DNA of 64,000 bases from Albula goreensis (GCA_022829145.1 CM040747.1:37402052-37466051); one strand, 5' to 3'; shown: positions 11,308 to 23,398, numbered from the stretch's first letter. Notes: a model not told the origin generated them from the sequence alone. Made by a program: numbers and translations.

Positions 11308-11346
11308 GGTTTTTGTACAGCGGTGTAATGAGTTTGTATCACTGTG
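11308..11346 (+). promoter_or_regulatory. 23-bp-spacer recombination signal of J3
   Basis: Nonamer GGTTTTTGT (11308-11316), 23-bp spacer (11317-11339), heptamer CACTGTG (11340-11346). Confidence 0.94.
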
Positions 11347-11384
11347 GTGGACTTTCGGCGGCGGCACCAAACTGTCAATTGGAC
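11347..11384 (+). CDS. Ig light chain joining segment J3
   Basis: Reads [12 protein letters not shown] and ends C|GTAAGT. It is the J closest to the C exon; the J3-C intron is about 1.24 kb (11385-12624) and AT-rich, with no other gene seen. Confidence 0.94.
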
Positions 11385-12624
11385 GTAAGTCATTTCTATT
11401 CAATAAATTTCTCCGAGCGCAAGCAAAGTGTCTCTTTAATGTTCACGAATATTCGAAAAGCTTTACAAAATAATATGTACAATAATATGCTAAATTCTGA
11501 GTTCGCATAAATGATAATCAAATCGACTTGCTAAATGAAGGTTTGTTCTAACGAGTACAGCTCTTTTCCAAAGCCTACACATATATGTTCCGCACATTAT
11601 AAAAAAAAAAACAAAATTAATTAATTCCATTTGGGTGTCGGAGGTGGTAATACTGACTCTTATTTCAGCATGTTGGGATACCGCTAAGATCTGGTAAGTG
11701 CGGATGCGCGCGTAAAGGATATTATTTTGACAATTTCCCTCGATTTGCGAATGCAACATATTTCTGATTTAAACATGAACTACTGCTTGGAAGGATTTAC
11801 AGTTAACTGCACTTAATGTCTGTGTTTGTTTTGTGATGTGTTTTCGAAAGGTAGATGATAATCTTTAGTTTAAAAAGCGCGCCATTAAATGGAGTATTAC
11901 ATGTATTATTTAAATATTGTTCAAATTAATAAGTTCTTGTAAATGTTCGCGTGTGTTACTATTTAACTGAAACTGCCAGATATGTCCAAAAAATGGGTCA
12001 TTTCTAATTGTTTAATTTTTACATTAAATCCCTCCATTATACTTTCCGAAAGTATATCAGTAAAATGTATTATTGAAACAATACAGTTTGATACAGCTTT
12101 GATACAATCGAACCAATGGTATTTGTAGGATATTTTTCAATTCGTATTTTATTCGTTGATAAATTATGTAGTTTAGTTTTCATGACCTCTTAAAAGTATA
12201 GTTCACTGACTACAGCTTGGATAGATACATTTTTATACCTTGAATAAAATACGAATGTAATATGACTACTTTAATGAAATTTTAATGAATAATATTATTG
12301 GTTAATTTTCAGTCCTTTTATAAATCAAGCAATTATATTTTACAGTGGTGTTACCTATATTTTAATATGTAAGTCATTTAATAATTGCATGAATGATATA
12401 TAATTTAATGAAAGGGCTCTGGTTGTGAAAGAGGTGTAAAATGTTGCCTTGCTTAGCACTGAGGAACAGTCCCTCTTGTGCTTCACAAAGCTTTCAGTGT
12501 AAGTACAGTCACATGTTGTGCTGATGTGTTGAGTTTGACATTCAGCTCTTACTGTGTGAACGCTCTGATTGGCTCATGCTGCTGTGTCCACTCTGTGACC
12601 TCACACCTGTGCTGTGTCTCCCAG
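11385..12624 (+). other. J-C intron, no other gene seen
   Basis: AT-rich sequence between the J3 donor and the C exon acceptor (ctgtgtctcccag, ending 12624). No further J segment or coding exon recognised. In mammals an intronic enhancer lies in this position; I could not pick a convincing motif cluster here. Confidence 0.55.
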
Positions 12625-12940
12625 GTGACACAGTTCCCACCCTCACAGTCCTGCCCCCCTCCAGTGTGGAGCTGAATCAGGAAAGGCCACACTGCTGTGT
12701 CTGGCCAACAAGGGCTTCCCCTCAGACTGGAAGCTGCACTGGAAAGTGGACGGTAGCAGCTGGAGCTCGGGTGTGGCCGGGGCGCGGGGTCCTGGAGAAG
12801 GACGGGCTGTACAGCTGGAGCAGCTCCTGACTCTCAGTGCGGACGAGTGGAAGAAGGCGGGGTCACTGACCTGTGAGGCCACACAGGGCTCACAGTCCGC
12901 CGTCCCTCAGACACTGAGGCCAGCCGACTGTTCTGAGTAG
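12625..12940 (+). CDS. Ig light chain constant exon, three apparent frame breaks
   Basis: C1-set Ig domain of a light chain. The acceptor at 12624 leaves phase that completes the J codon. Readable parts: DTVPTLTVLPPSSVELNQ, then KATLLCLANKGFPSDWKL and HWKVDGSSWSSG (first Cys, domain Trp), then VLEKDGLYSWSSS, LTLSADEWKKAGSLTCEA (second Cys), ending RPADCSE with the Cys that pairs with the heavy chain; stop TAG 12938-12940. Three one-base breaks interrupt the frame: a lost base at about 12680-12683, an extra base at about 12784-12786, and a lost base at about 12828-12830. All lie in or next to G or C runs. It is either a pseudogene or the victim of indel errors in the assembly; J segments and RSS around it are clean, which favours error. 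Confidence 0.9.
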
Positions 12941-13181
12941 GCCGGGCAGAGGCCCAGCTCTCACACTCTGATTACACTGTTTTTACCCTGTTCTGTACTC
13001 TGCCTCTCTGCTTCTTACTGCCCCACTGCTGTCACACTGGCCTGTGTGTCAATCCTTCCTCCAGCACCCACATCTTACATGTGCTCTGCTTGTGTTCATC
13101 TCCAAATATACTCATGTGTGTTCTCATGTGTGCTGCTTTCTGTGATTTTGGCAAAAGCTGAGTGATTTGAATTCTTTACAT

Positions 13182-13187
13182 AATAAA
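13182..13187 (+). terminator. Polyadenylation signal of light chain constant exon
   Basis: AATAAA, 242 bases after the stop codon, followed by a T-rich stretch (tcatttgttgtcctgatttt). This is a normal distance for an Ig light chain 3' UTR. Confidence 0.8.
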
Positions 13188-13733
13188 GACTCTTTGAACA
13201 AATCATTTGTTGTCCTGATTTTTATTATAAAAAGTGAACTTTGGTGCTCTGGTAGATATACATTTCTGTGCAAAGTGTGCACTGGGTGTAAACCATGTGA
13301 CCTTAGTCCAATTGCATCATGTCCATGTTTTTAGTATTAAATATATTCTTTTAAAAATCATAAAAATGATATGCATGTATATCATTTTGTAATGAATCAT
13401 AATCACTATGTTATTTCAGTCAGGTTTCCAGGACCCACATGCTGGCCTGACTTTTATAGGAGTCTCACACACTGTAGAAAGTAGAAGGTGGTGATCAGAG
13501 ACTGTGTGAGAGGTAACTGATCTGGGATCAGTGAAAGAGCAGCAGTTTCCCAGCAGAGGAGAGGAGGAGTGATGTGTGCAGTGTGCTCAGATCAGCTCTG
13601 TGCAGCAGGATGTGTGCACAGCTCACACTAACCCCCTGGGGACGGGCCAGACACCTGGCCACCGTGCTGCTCTATTCTGAGAGAGAATCAGTCCCACTGA
13701 GGGACAGCAGAAGCAGCCGGCCCCGCCCCAAAT

Positions 13734-13914
13734 ATGCAAATGTGACTTTCAGCCCAACAGCTCACAGTTTCTCAGCCCAAAATAGCCCTGACTGAGACAG
13801 CTGTGTGCAGCTGGCCTCATATGTGCACTGAAGATGAGGAGGTGGAGGCTTTAGCTCTGTAGTGACGATGAAGGGGAAAAGGGAGGTGGTTGTACCAGGG
13901 ACCTGCATTTGCAT
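13734..13914. promoter_or_regulatory. Candidate light chain 3' enhancer
   Basis: Within 181 bases, 0.8-1.0 kb past the C exon, lie two perfect octamers (ATGCAAAT 13734-13741; ATTTGCAT 13907-13914) and two CAGCTG E-boxes ten bases apart (13798-13803, 13808-13813). Paired octamers and E-boxes are the usual parts of Ig enhancers, and light-chain 3' enhancers lie downstream of C. Function is inferred from motif content and position only. Confidence 0.5.
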
Positions 13915-14501
13915 GATGCTCAGATTAGAGATTTCACAGCTGAATGAACTCACACTCTCACATCTGCTCTGAAAGCAGCAAGCACTGCTTACAGCTTAGT
14001 GATTTTACTCTCTATCCATCTCTAAATGGAAACTTCAGCATGAATTTCCCTCATCTATTGACACTGTTAGTGTAATAAATAAAATCAGGGAAATGGAAGT
14101 TGTGTTGTCTTCATCTTCTATGAAACTCACTGTACCAGCACACAGAGCTCTCCTCCCCACAGAGCAGCAGAGCTCTCCTCCCCAGCACAGAGCAGCACAG
14201 AGCTCTCCCCAGCCTCTTCTCCCCCAGCACAGAGCTCCCCCAGCCCCCCAGCAGCACAGAGCCATAGCACAGGACTGGCTGGGGCTGTGAAAATAATTTT
14301 AGCCCTTGAATGTAGAAGCTCTGATTTGAAGTTAAAAATATTATCAAATATTTTTTTCAACTGAAATGAATGACATATATAAACATATTCTGTAATGAAG
14401 TTTACACAATGTATGATCTGTATATTACAGAGATAAGACATCATCAGAAAGTTATTATGTAGAGATGGGACATTGTTAACTATGCACTACATACTGTACA
14501 T

Positions 14502-14563
<62 letters not shown>

Positions 14564-14880
14564 TGAGTGACTATTTCAGTTGTGCTGTCATCACCTTTAT
14601 TGTGTTTATCACATCCATGATTTGATGTCTGATTCACACATTAAAGGTAATTAACATAATCTGACCCTTTCACTCTCAAGCCCTCATTGTGAATTCCAGG
14701 TATAAAATGATACAGTTATTCATTTCTAATGTTAATCTTCTCATCTCTGTGTCAGTGTGAATTCTCTCTGCACATAAAATAAGTGATGTTGTGGTACAGA
14801 AGTGTGTGGTTCAGCAGTAGCAGCTCTGATGTTGGTTCTGTGTGTGACACAGAGAAGCTCCTCTTCACCTCAGAGGTTTA
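13915..14880. other. No gene; short repeats
   Basis: Between the candidate enhancer and V segment 3. 14130-14280 holds imperfect repeats of agagctctcctcccc-like units; 14503-14561 is the TG microsatellite. No coding region recognised. Confidence 0.5.
14503..14561. repeat. TG dinucleotide microsatellite
   Basis: About 29 uninterrupted TG repeats. Confidence 0.97.
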
Positions 14881-15021
14881 TTTACAGGTCTGTAGCTCTC
14901 TATTGCCCCCTAGAGCCCTGCTGGGAGTACAGCAGTATTCTGGGTCAGTGCCTCCCCCCCTCAGCACCTGCAGTAGGTCCCAGCTGCAGCAGTGCAGTCT
15001 CTGTGCAGTCTGACTGAGGGA

Positions 15022-15049
15022 GGTTTTTGTACGGCTCTCTATCACTGTG
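15022..15049 (-). promoter_or_regulatory. 12-bp-spacer recombination signal of V segment 3
   Basis: Heptamer 15043-15049, spacer 15031-15042, nonamer ACAAAAACC 15022-15030 on the V strand. Confidence 0.93.
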
Positions 15050-15623
15050 TGAACACACAGCACTACTGCTGATGGAGTGGTAACTCTGACAGTAGTAATC
15101 TCCTGCATCTTCAGCCTGGACTCCACTGATGGTCAGAGTGAAGTCAGTCCCAGATCCACTGCCACTGAATCGATCAGGAATCCCTGAGTTACGTTATGTT
15201 GCCCTGTAGATCAGGAGTTTAGGAGCTTCTCCAGATTTCTGCTGGTACCAGGCCATATAGTCATTGCCATACACAGCAGGGCTGGTTCTACAGCTCAGTG
15301 TGACAGTGTCTCCTATGAGAGCAGATTTACCAGCAGGAGTCTGAGTCACAGTCACCTGTCCTGTGACTCTAAATGGAAGAAAAAAAATAAAATCCTAATT
15401 TTAGCAAAATGTTAACATATATTATTTTATATCTATTTCCCATCGGATTATCTTTATCTTTTTTGATATCACAAAAAAATATTTTTGTTGATTTCATGTT
15501 ACTTTTTAAATGAGAATTATCATGTATTTCTGAATGTTCCCAACCCTTACCCTGAATGCAGAAAGCGAGTGCCCAGATGAAGATGGTGATAAAAGTCATT
15601 GTTGCTGTGGGTTCTGTTGCCAT
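15050..15623 (-). pseudogene. Ig light chain variable segment 3, pseudogene
   Basis: Leader exon 15551-15623 intact; V exon 15050-15368. Two lesions: one base is missing just after the splice acceptor (the leader-V junction then runs into TGA), and a TAA stop (15194-15196) replaces the Ser codon that follows the CDR2 Ala-Thr. Otherwise it is a normal member of the family: CDR1 reads [15 protein letters not shown] and the CDR3 [11 protein letters not shown]. Two independent lesions make this a real pseudogene more likely than a sequencing artefact. It is the V nearest the C exon on its 3' side. Confidence 0.9.
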
Positions 15624-15719
15624 GAAGGACAGCTCTCAGTCATCAAGTGTTAAACTCACAGGACTATAAACACTCCCAGAGCACTGAAGCATGTGCTGCC
15701 AATGCAAAGTGTCTTCTCT

Positions 15720-15727
15720 ATGCAAAT
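15720..15727 (-). promoter_or_regulatory. V segment 3 promoter octamer
   Basis: ATTTGCAT on the V strand, 97 bp upstream of the leader; TATA-like box near 15664-15670. Confidence 0.75.
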
Positions 15728-16518
15728 GGTCTTCCTGGGCACAGCAGGCACTTGTAGCCCAGCAGTGCTGTGGAGGCAGACTAGGGCTTATGGGCTGTGA
15801 CACAGACAGAGCAGTTTAACACTGGTGTAACAGTGTCTGGACAGCAGGATCACAATCCAAACCAACATCATTCACATTTTGCCATCATATTCTTTTTCTC
15901 ACATGTACCCCTGTTAAACAGCACATACACCCCTCCTCTGACTCATCTCTATAGATACAGCATTGGACTTTAAGCAGGTGAAATTGCATGAAGAAACCTC
16001 GGGTTTTGCCTCATGTTAATGCTATGGGTTAAGTTAGTGATAAGTTAATTATCCTCTATCACTACTGCACTGACAAGTAATGCATATTGTGATGGATTCC
16101 CATTGTATTAAATTACCAGTCAGGTCTGGCTTCTGCAGCCATTGCTGTTTCTGCACTGCAGTGAATGAGGCTTTTGCTGCTTTCCTACATAAACATGCTA
16201 AATTAACTGGATGTGATCAAATCCAGTTGCTCCTTTTCTGCACTGTGTTTGACTTGGATAAATTCACTTATTTTTAAAATAGGTGTTTCATATGACCATA
16301 ATTATTCATCCACTGGGCTTAGAACTGTTGGATGTACAGACATGAAAATGCTCAAATATTGTATTACTTGTGAGAGCATTTCTAAGTTATAACTGAACCA
16401 CTGAAGCTCAGTGTGCTGGAGCAGAACCCCTCAGTGTCCCGGGTCAGTGCCTCCCCCTCAGCACCTGCAGTAGGTCCCAGCTGCAGCAGTGCAGTCTCTG
16501 TGCAGTCTGACTGAGGGA

Positions 16519-16546
16519 GGTTTTTGTACAGCTCTCTATCACTGTG
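16519..16546 (-). promoter_or_regulatory. 12-bp-spacer recombination signal of V segment 4
   Basis: Heptamer 16540-16546, spacer 16528-16539, nonamer ACAAAAACC 16519-16527 on the V strand. Confidence 0.94.
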
Positions 16547-17107
16547 TGAACACATGACCACTGTGGTAACTCTGACAGTAGTAATCTCCTGCATCTTCAG
16601 CCTGGACTCCACTGATGGTCAGAGTGAAGTCAGTCCCAGATCCACTGCCACTGAATCGATCAGGAATCCCTGAGTAACGTGATGTTGCCCAATAGATCAG
16701 GAGTTTAGGAGCTTCTCCAGGTTTCTGCTGGTACCAGGCTAAAAGGTTGTTGTTGTACACTGCAGTGCTGGTTCTACAGCTCAGGGTGACAGTGTCTCCT
16801 ATGAGAGCAGATTTACCAGCAGGAGTCTGAGTCACAGTCACCTGTCCTGTAGACTCTAAGGAGAAGAAAGAACACCTCAAAAATCCTATATTTAGCAACA
16901 TACAACATATATTATTTAATGGATATGAAACCCTCAGATTATCTGTTGATATCACAGAAAAACATATTTTTGTTGATTTTGTATTTTTTAATTGACGATT
17001 ATAATATGTGTTTCTGAATGTTCCCATCCCTTACCCTGAATGCAGAAAGCGAGTGCCCAGATGAAGATGGTGATGAAAGTCATTGTTGCTGTGGGTTCTG
17101 TTACCAT
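16547..17107 (-). CDS. Ig light chain variable segment 4 (leader + V exon)
   Basis: Leader exon 17035-17107 (second codon Val, not Ala, because of a single base change) and V exon 16547-16855. The mature domain starts [17 protein letters not shown]; short CDR1 ([13 protein letters not shown]), CDR2 [10 protein letters not shown], both canonical Cys, CDR3 QSYHSGHV. The frame is open and splice phase matches. The intron is also open in this frame, so a read-through ORF exists, but the GTAAG donor and CTTAG acceptor are well placed. Faces left toward the C exon from its 3' side, so joining to J would flip the J-C block. Confidence 0.94.
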
Positions 17108-17203
17108 GAAGGACAGCTCTCAGTCATCAAGTGTTAAACTCACAGGACTATAAACACTCCCAGAGCACTGAAGCATGTGCTGCCAATGCAAAGTGTCTTC
17201 TCT

Positions 17204-17211
17204 ATGCAAAT
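17204..17211 (-). promoter_or_regulatory. V segment 4 promoter octamer
   Basis: ATTTGCAT on the V strand, 97 bp upstream of the leader. Confidence 0.75.
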
Positions 17212-17799
17212 GGTCTTCCTGGGTACAGCAGGCACTTGTTGCCCAGCAGTGCTGTGGAGGCAGACTAGGGCTTATGGGCTGTGACACAGACAGAGCAGTT
17301 TAACACTGGTGTAACAGTGTCTGGACAGCAGGATCACAATCCAAAACAACATCATTCACATTTTGCCATCATATTCTTTTTCTCACATGTACCCCTGTTA
17401 AACAGTGCAGTGTTAACCTTTGAGGCGGTGAAATTGCACAATTAGATTTTAACACTTTGAAACCTTGGATTTTGCCTAATTTTCGTGGTATGAGTTATTT
17501 ATGTCCTATCACTGCAGCACTCACACATAATCCATACTCTGATTGTTTCACATTACACTGAAGGACCAGACATGGCTGACTACTGCAGCCATTGCTGTTT
17601 TTCCACTATAGTGAAAGAGGATTTTGCTGCTCTCTCCATCGTAGTCAACAAGGACAGGGTATCACCTGAGGGGTGTGGAACAAGTGAGGAAGTGTCTCTG
17701 TATTGTAGTCCCCCAAAAAAAAAAAAAAAACTTTTTGTTGTGTTTTACTTCCACTCACCACCTGGCTCAGCTCAGTGACCTCACCTGCCAGTGTGCTAC

Positions 17800-20700
17800 C
17801 ACATTTATAACAAAAAATTAAACCTATGAATTAGTTTCATGGGTTTTTGAAGTACATTGGTTTGTTTCCCAAGAATTATTAGCCTATAAGTTTGATTCAA
17901 GAAAATGATAATTCAAGCATTTTTGCATCAGTATTACATTTTCAGATGTATGAGGTTATCATCTATGAGAACTACACAGAGAAATTAAGTCCCATAAAAT
18001 CTGATGTCACTTTATCAACTTTTGTTGGTTTTTAAAAATGCAAGTTATAAGATATGAGTTAAGTAATATTTCATCATAAAATGATGTCATGTATTCAAAG
18101 TCCCTTCCTCTATAGACTTTTACATTTTTATTCATGTGTATTATATTTTTCTAAATAGCCCACATGAACACTTTTATTTTAAAACAGCCTAAATACCACA
18201 TCCATTTTTTTTTTTTTTTTTCAAAATTTGCATCACAGAGTAAGACTGTTGTTGGTGCTCTTATAAAACTCTTGCTTGTTCAGCACTGTGAACTCTTTAC
18301 CGTTATTTAAAACATTTTACTCTTTTAAATTTACAACATAGAATTGGACTGAAATCACATCATTCTGTTTCCCAGCAACAGTAATAAGTTTAAGTTGCTT
18401 AGAATTTTCAGGATTTCAGCCTCTATGATGTCACAATAGGAATGTTCTTAAAATGCAAACAACTATCAATTAATATGTCATTTGGACTTCTCATTGATTG
18501 CAACTATATCTTACCAAAATTTACCAGTCACTTAGAATAGTAGAAAACAATAATGTGTTCCACTATTGTCTTGGACAGTTACATCCTTCAGACTTGTAAG
18601 TAGATACCTAAAGCTTTTCCTCAAATACAGTGTCTCTTTGTCATGACTTAAAAATTAATTGATCAGTTCTGTAACTGAATATAACAGATTTTTATGTTCA
18701 GAAATTACAGGAGTTTTAATGTTTTACCTTCATATAGCTTGTTAGCTAGCCAGCTATGTAGGGTAAGTCAAGTAAGGGTGTCATATCATAAATGAGAATG
18801 GCCAATGTTGGTGCAAACTTGTTTTGCCATAATGTGCAAGTATTTCCATTCTGAATTAATTCCAATTCACAAATAATTGTGATAAAAGTGACATTATGAA
18901 ATAAAAGTTTCATCATGAATTAAAACAGGCTTTGCTCAAAAAAGCTGTTTGTGAAGAAAATGTATTTTTATAAAATAAAGATCAAATAATTCATTACTAC
19001 ATCATTATGAAGTAAATGTAAACATGATAATGGTACTGTGAAAGTCAGTATGCTGAAATAATACTTTATCATATTGGGGTGAGTGTTATTTATTGAATTC
19101 TTTCACAATTTATCAACTAATTTATTATCTGATTATGTGACTGTTCATTACATAAACATTTTTGTTTATTTAATTTAGACTAAAATGGCATTCCATTACT
19201 ATGATGTCACAATGGGAAGGAAGTTCAAATGTAGAACATTGACAACTGGCGCAAAATTGAACATGAAAGATGAACAGAAATTATTATGAATGACTGTCAT
19301 TTACATGGTTATCATGCAGAGTATGGTGTCTGGTACAAAGAGAGGGCAGTACAGTCATTTGAGATGGGCCCAGGTGAAGTTGTGCTTTCTCCTGTCTTAT
19401 ATTTGTATGCCATATAATTCACACTAAGCTGAAGTTCCAAATACCTGAATTCAGGATACATGCAAATTCTTTTCTGTCTGAAAATAATATTCTCAGATTT
19501 ATTGAACTATTATCCATGACAGAGCTGGGTGAAGGGAGTTATGTCAGTGTCTGTATTTCATCCCCAGTGATTATGCACATAGATCAGAGCAGATCAAGAT
19601 GTTATGAATGAAAATTATAATGTACTGCTTTTATGTAAATTTAACTTTAAATATATGGGCATGCTGGTCAAATGAGTAGACCATGTTAGATTGACAAACT
19701 GTTCATTTCTCCAAGAGTTTAAGCAGTCAGAGTAGAAAGACTCTCAGACACTTCTCACCTTACACTGCTAACATTTACCTTGAGTCTGATTTATGTAGGT
19801 CTAGCTCTGAGTTAGAGCTCTAGTTCACCCAGTCTGCTTGGCTCCACTTAATGAGCAGCCAGCCTCTGACTGTTCACCTCGTTCTCAGGCTCTTGCTGAG
19901 TCTGTTGAATTGTCTCCACACAGCAGTTCCTCTGCTTATGCCTCTGCTGGAGGAGATGATGTGGGGACAGAGGCTGAGAGTCTACCAAGGCTCTGTGCTC
20001 ACGTGGCTCCTGGCCATCACCATGGAATCAAGGATGCCTCTACCTGCCAGCACACATGAGTCTCTCTCCTCTGTCTTAGGATGTCCTGATCAGCACCAGC
20101 TCCAGATCAATGCATTTGGTTACGCAGTAAGAGAGCGCCCATGCTACAGCGCTCACTATGAAATCATGCATATGATGTGAATAGTTGCAGATTACCATGA
20201 GCAAAGGGTATGTGTTATTCCATATGGTTATCTGTTTAAAGACTGTTTGTGCTGACCTCATCAAATGAGGGCCATTTGATGCTAAGATTACAACATTCTG
20301 TTGTATGATTCAGACAAACCAATATGTATTTAATAATATCAGTCTGGGTAACATACTGATAAATAACTAGTCAGGACAGCAACGATTTTGTACTGTACTT
20401 AGACTTGATGATTTTCCACACCACAAGGGGGAGCCATCCTACTGTGATATAAGAGGGGTTATATGGTCTCTATTTGAGAAGAAGCACAGAGACACCATAA
20501 TAATGATTATGAAACACCTCTGTAGAACACACATCAGTCCAATGGAGGGGCCGATAGTGCCTCACTTTCACACTGTATTCAACACAAGGGACTGAGGTGG
20601 CACCCAAGTGACCGTAGTATTGTTGAGGATAATACAGTAACAGCTGTAAAGGTGAGGAAGAGTCAGCTCAGGTGTGAAGCTGTTGATGGAAACAGCACCG

Positions 20701-20930
20701 TTGTCCAATTCAGTTCAACACGACAGACTCTAACAAGTTCAGTCTCTCCGACAGATTTAAGCTATGTTTCTAAATTATTACTTAATTCATGTCCATACTT
20801 TCTGTCATCAAAAATGTAAAATAAGTTTACTCTTATGGAAACATACCCAAAAAAATCACATTTGATATGATGGTATTAATTGTGATTGGGAGTAATTGTG
20901 TTAAGTTCATGTTGAAGCTTTTAATGAGAG
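17800..20930. other. Long non-coding stretch, no gene recognised
   Basis: AT-rich, with no exon I can support. 17810-18060 is shared with 27070-27310 and 29520-29770 (phrase tcatgggtttttgaagtaca), showing that this flank was copied along with V units. 19820-20180 has short open frames without any recognisable domain. From about 20930 the conserved V downstream flank begins. Confidence 0.5.
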
Positions 20931-21259
20931 TGAATGCAGAAAACTGCTTCATGCATGTAATCCAGTTGCTAGGTTTCTGTACTGTGTTTGACTTGGATAA
21001 ATGCACCTATTTTTAAAAAAGGTGTTTCATTTAACCATAATTATTTATTCACTGGGCTTTGATACTGTTGGATGTACAGACATGAAAATGCTCAAACATT
21101 GTATTAGGTGTGAGAGCATCTGGAAGTTATAACTGAACCACTGAAGCTCAGTGTGCTGGAGCAGAACCCCTCAGTGTCCCGGTTCAGTGCCTCCCCCCTC
21201 AGCACCTGCAGTAGGTCCCAGCTGCAGCAGTGCAGTCTCTGTGCAGTCTGACTGAGGGA

Positions 21260-21287
21260 GGTTTTTGTACGGCTCTCTATCACTGTG
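21260..21287 (-). promoter_or_regulatory. 12-bp-spacer recombination signal of V segment 5
   Basis: Heptamer 21281-21287, spacer 21269-21280, nonamer ACAAAAACC 21260-21268 on the V strand. Confidence 0.94.
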
Positions 21288-21840
21288 TGAACATCAAGCT
21301 ACTGCTGATCCAGTGTTCACTATGACAGTAGTAATCTCCTGCATCTTCAGCCTGGACTCTACTGATGGTCAGAGTGAAGTCAGTCCCAGATCCACTGCCA
21401 CTGAATCGATCAGGAATCCCAGAGATACGCTGATTTACAAGCTTTATCAGGAGTTTAGGAGCTTCTCCCAGCTTCTGGTTATACCAGGCCATTCTTTCAC
21501 CATAACTGTCTTTATACACAGCAGGGCTGGTTCTACAGCTCAGGGTAACAGTGTCTCCTATGAGAGCAGATTTACCAGCAGGAGTCTGAGTCACAGTCAC
21601 CTGACCTGTGGATTCTGAAGGAAATAATAAACAACACATAACTGTATTATCTATACATGGGAAATATAATATAGGGTGATACATTTAGTTATTTCAAATA
21701 TGTATTACATTTAAATTAAAACAAGCAATCAATACAGAATATACTTCAGTAATTTCAAAAATCTCACCCTGAATGCAGAAAGCGAGTGCCCAGATGAAGA
21801 TGGTGATAAAAGTCATTGTTGCTGTGGGTTCTGTTGCCAT
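21288..21840 (-). CDS. Ig light chain variable segment 5 (leader + V exon)
   Basis: Leader exon 21768-21840 with GTGAG donor; V exon 21288-21614. It is open throughout and the most diverged of the set: longer CDR1 ([14 protein letters not shown]), framework 2 reads [15 protein letters not shown] in place of [15 protein letters not shown], and CDR2 reads LVNQRISG where others have ATSRYSG. Both Cys and the [17 protein letters not shown] strand are kept; CDR3 is [11 protein letters not shown]. Leader and promoter match the others closely, so V exon divergence is confined largely to CDR1-CDR2. Confidence 0.93.
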
Positions 21841-21936
21841 GAAGGACAGCTCTCAGTCATCAAGTGTTAAACTCACAGGACTATAAACACTCCCAGAGCA
21901 CTGAAGCATGTGCTGCCAATGCAAAGTGTCTTCTCT

Positions 21937-21944
21937 ATGCAAAT
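21937..21944 (-). promoter_or_regulatory. V segment 5 promoter octamer
   Basis: ATTTGCAT on the V strand, 97 bp upstream of the leader. Confidence 0.75.
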
Positions 21945-22794
21945 GGTCTTCCTGGGTACAGCAGGCACTTGTAGCCCAGCAGTGCTGTGGAGGCAGACTA
22001 GGGCTTATGGGCTGTGACACAGACAGAGCAGTTTAACGTCTCCAGAGACAGACCAGGGTCAAAGTCCCAGTGCCCCATCAATGGGTCAGCACATACACAT
22101 GACTAACTCTGTGCTGCCAAATGCTGCTGTTCCCATTCAAAGTGTTCCAGAAACCATCATTTCCATTAATTACAGGAGTTTTTAACTTCCAAACTTAGTA
22201 AGGTGACCACCTCTTCCCATTGAACCACCGGTGGATCATCCAGACAGACGGCGGTGCCACATGTTAGTGTTTCCATTAAAGAGTTCCAGATTCTGTCTAC
22301 AGAGTTAAAGCTTTTAATGTCAGAGAGTGAAAACTATATCTATTTGAATGAAGATGTGTGCACATATCCCTTTCATCTCTCTTATCACTGACATAGGAAA
22401 TAAAGGGCAGTGCCATGTTGCTCTTTTTTAATCAGGTTTTATCATATTGTTAATCTGTCCCAGTTTGTAACACCAGTAATATTTTCAGGGCCATCTCATT
22501 GGTGCAGACCAGCTCTGATCAGCACTGGCCAGGTCAGGATTTGATACCGAACTATAGCTTCCACTTTGCTGTTGTTATGTCATGACATTTGGGGCAATAG
22601 TGGTGGTCTGTATGTAATGGCAGCTTGTGTGACATCGAATAGAACGACTGTAGACTGAGTGGCTTTAAAAACATGAATACTAAACATAAATGCTATTATT
22701 TAACAGAGGTTTTTCATATAACCACTCTTATTTATCCATGGGATTTTAAAACTATTGCATGTACAGACAATGCTCAGTGTATTAGATGAGAGAT

Positions 22795-22890
22795 TATCTG
22801 AGAGTTTTGTTGAACCACTGATGCTCAGTGTGCTGGAGCAGAACCCCTCTGTGTCTCTCCGGCGCCTCCAGGTTCGGTCCAGGACTTGTG
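22795..22890 (-). pseudogene. Relic of V-unit 3' flank without its V
   Basis: ttgaaccactgatgctcagt and gtgctggagcagaacccctc match the flank found beyond the RSS of every V, but the sequence then diverges and no RSS or V exon follows. The flank survives from a lost V unit. Confidence 0.65.
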
Positions 22891-23398
22891 CTTCTTTTAA
22901 AGTAAGCCCTCTAGTGGCAGTGCTTCTGCATTGCTTCTGATGAGCAGCTTATGTAGCTTTGCGGAACCAGGTGTTTGGCAGCTTGATCCAAGCGATGCCT
23001 TAAATGAAGCACTGAAAATCCCAACAATGCAGCAGACACAGAGCATGAATTGAGCACTCATACAAAAATATTTTTTCACCTTTGTGAATGGGCTGAATGA
23101 TTGGCAGGGGATGGGCATTTCTCCCCATGCTGTTCGACCCCCACACAACAGCCAGATACGCCCGCTTTCTCCACTGAGTTTACCTCCCTGTCCCTGCCGC
23201 GAAGCTCTTCAAGACAATTCGGCACTGAGACACAAACTCCAAACGACTGTTCAGGAGCTGGAGTTGAATGGCTTTGGTGAGGAAAGCCTTTTCAGCTGGT
23301 CTCTGGGGGAACGACGGTCGGTACATGATTGAGAGGTCATATGTGATGGACAAGAGCCTCACCAAAGTTCTACAATAAGGAAGGAGAGAAAGTTCTTC

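Noticed and set aside
16856..17034. Read-through of V segment 4 intron as coding
   Set aside because: The intron happens to be open but has a good donor and acceptor, and all sister V genes splice here.
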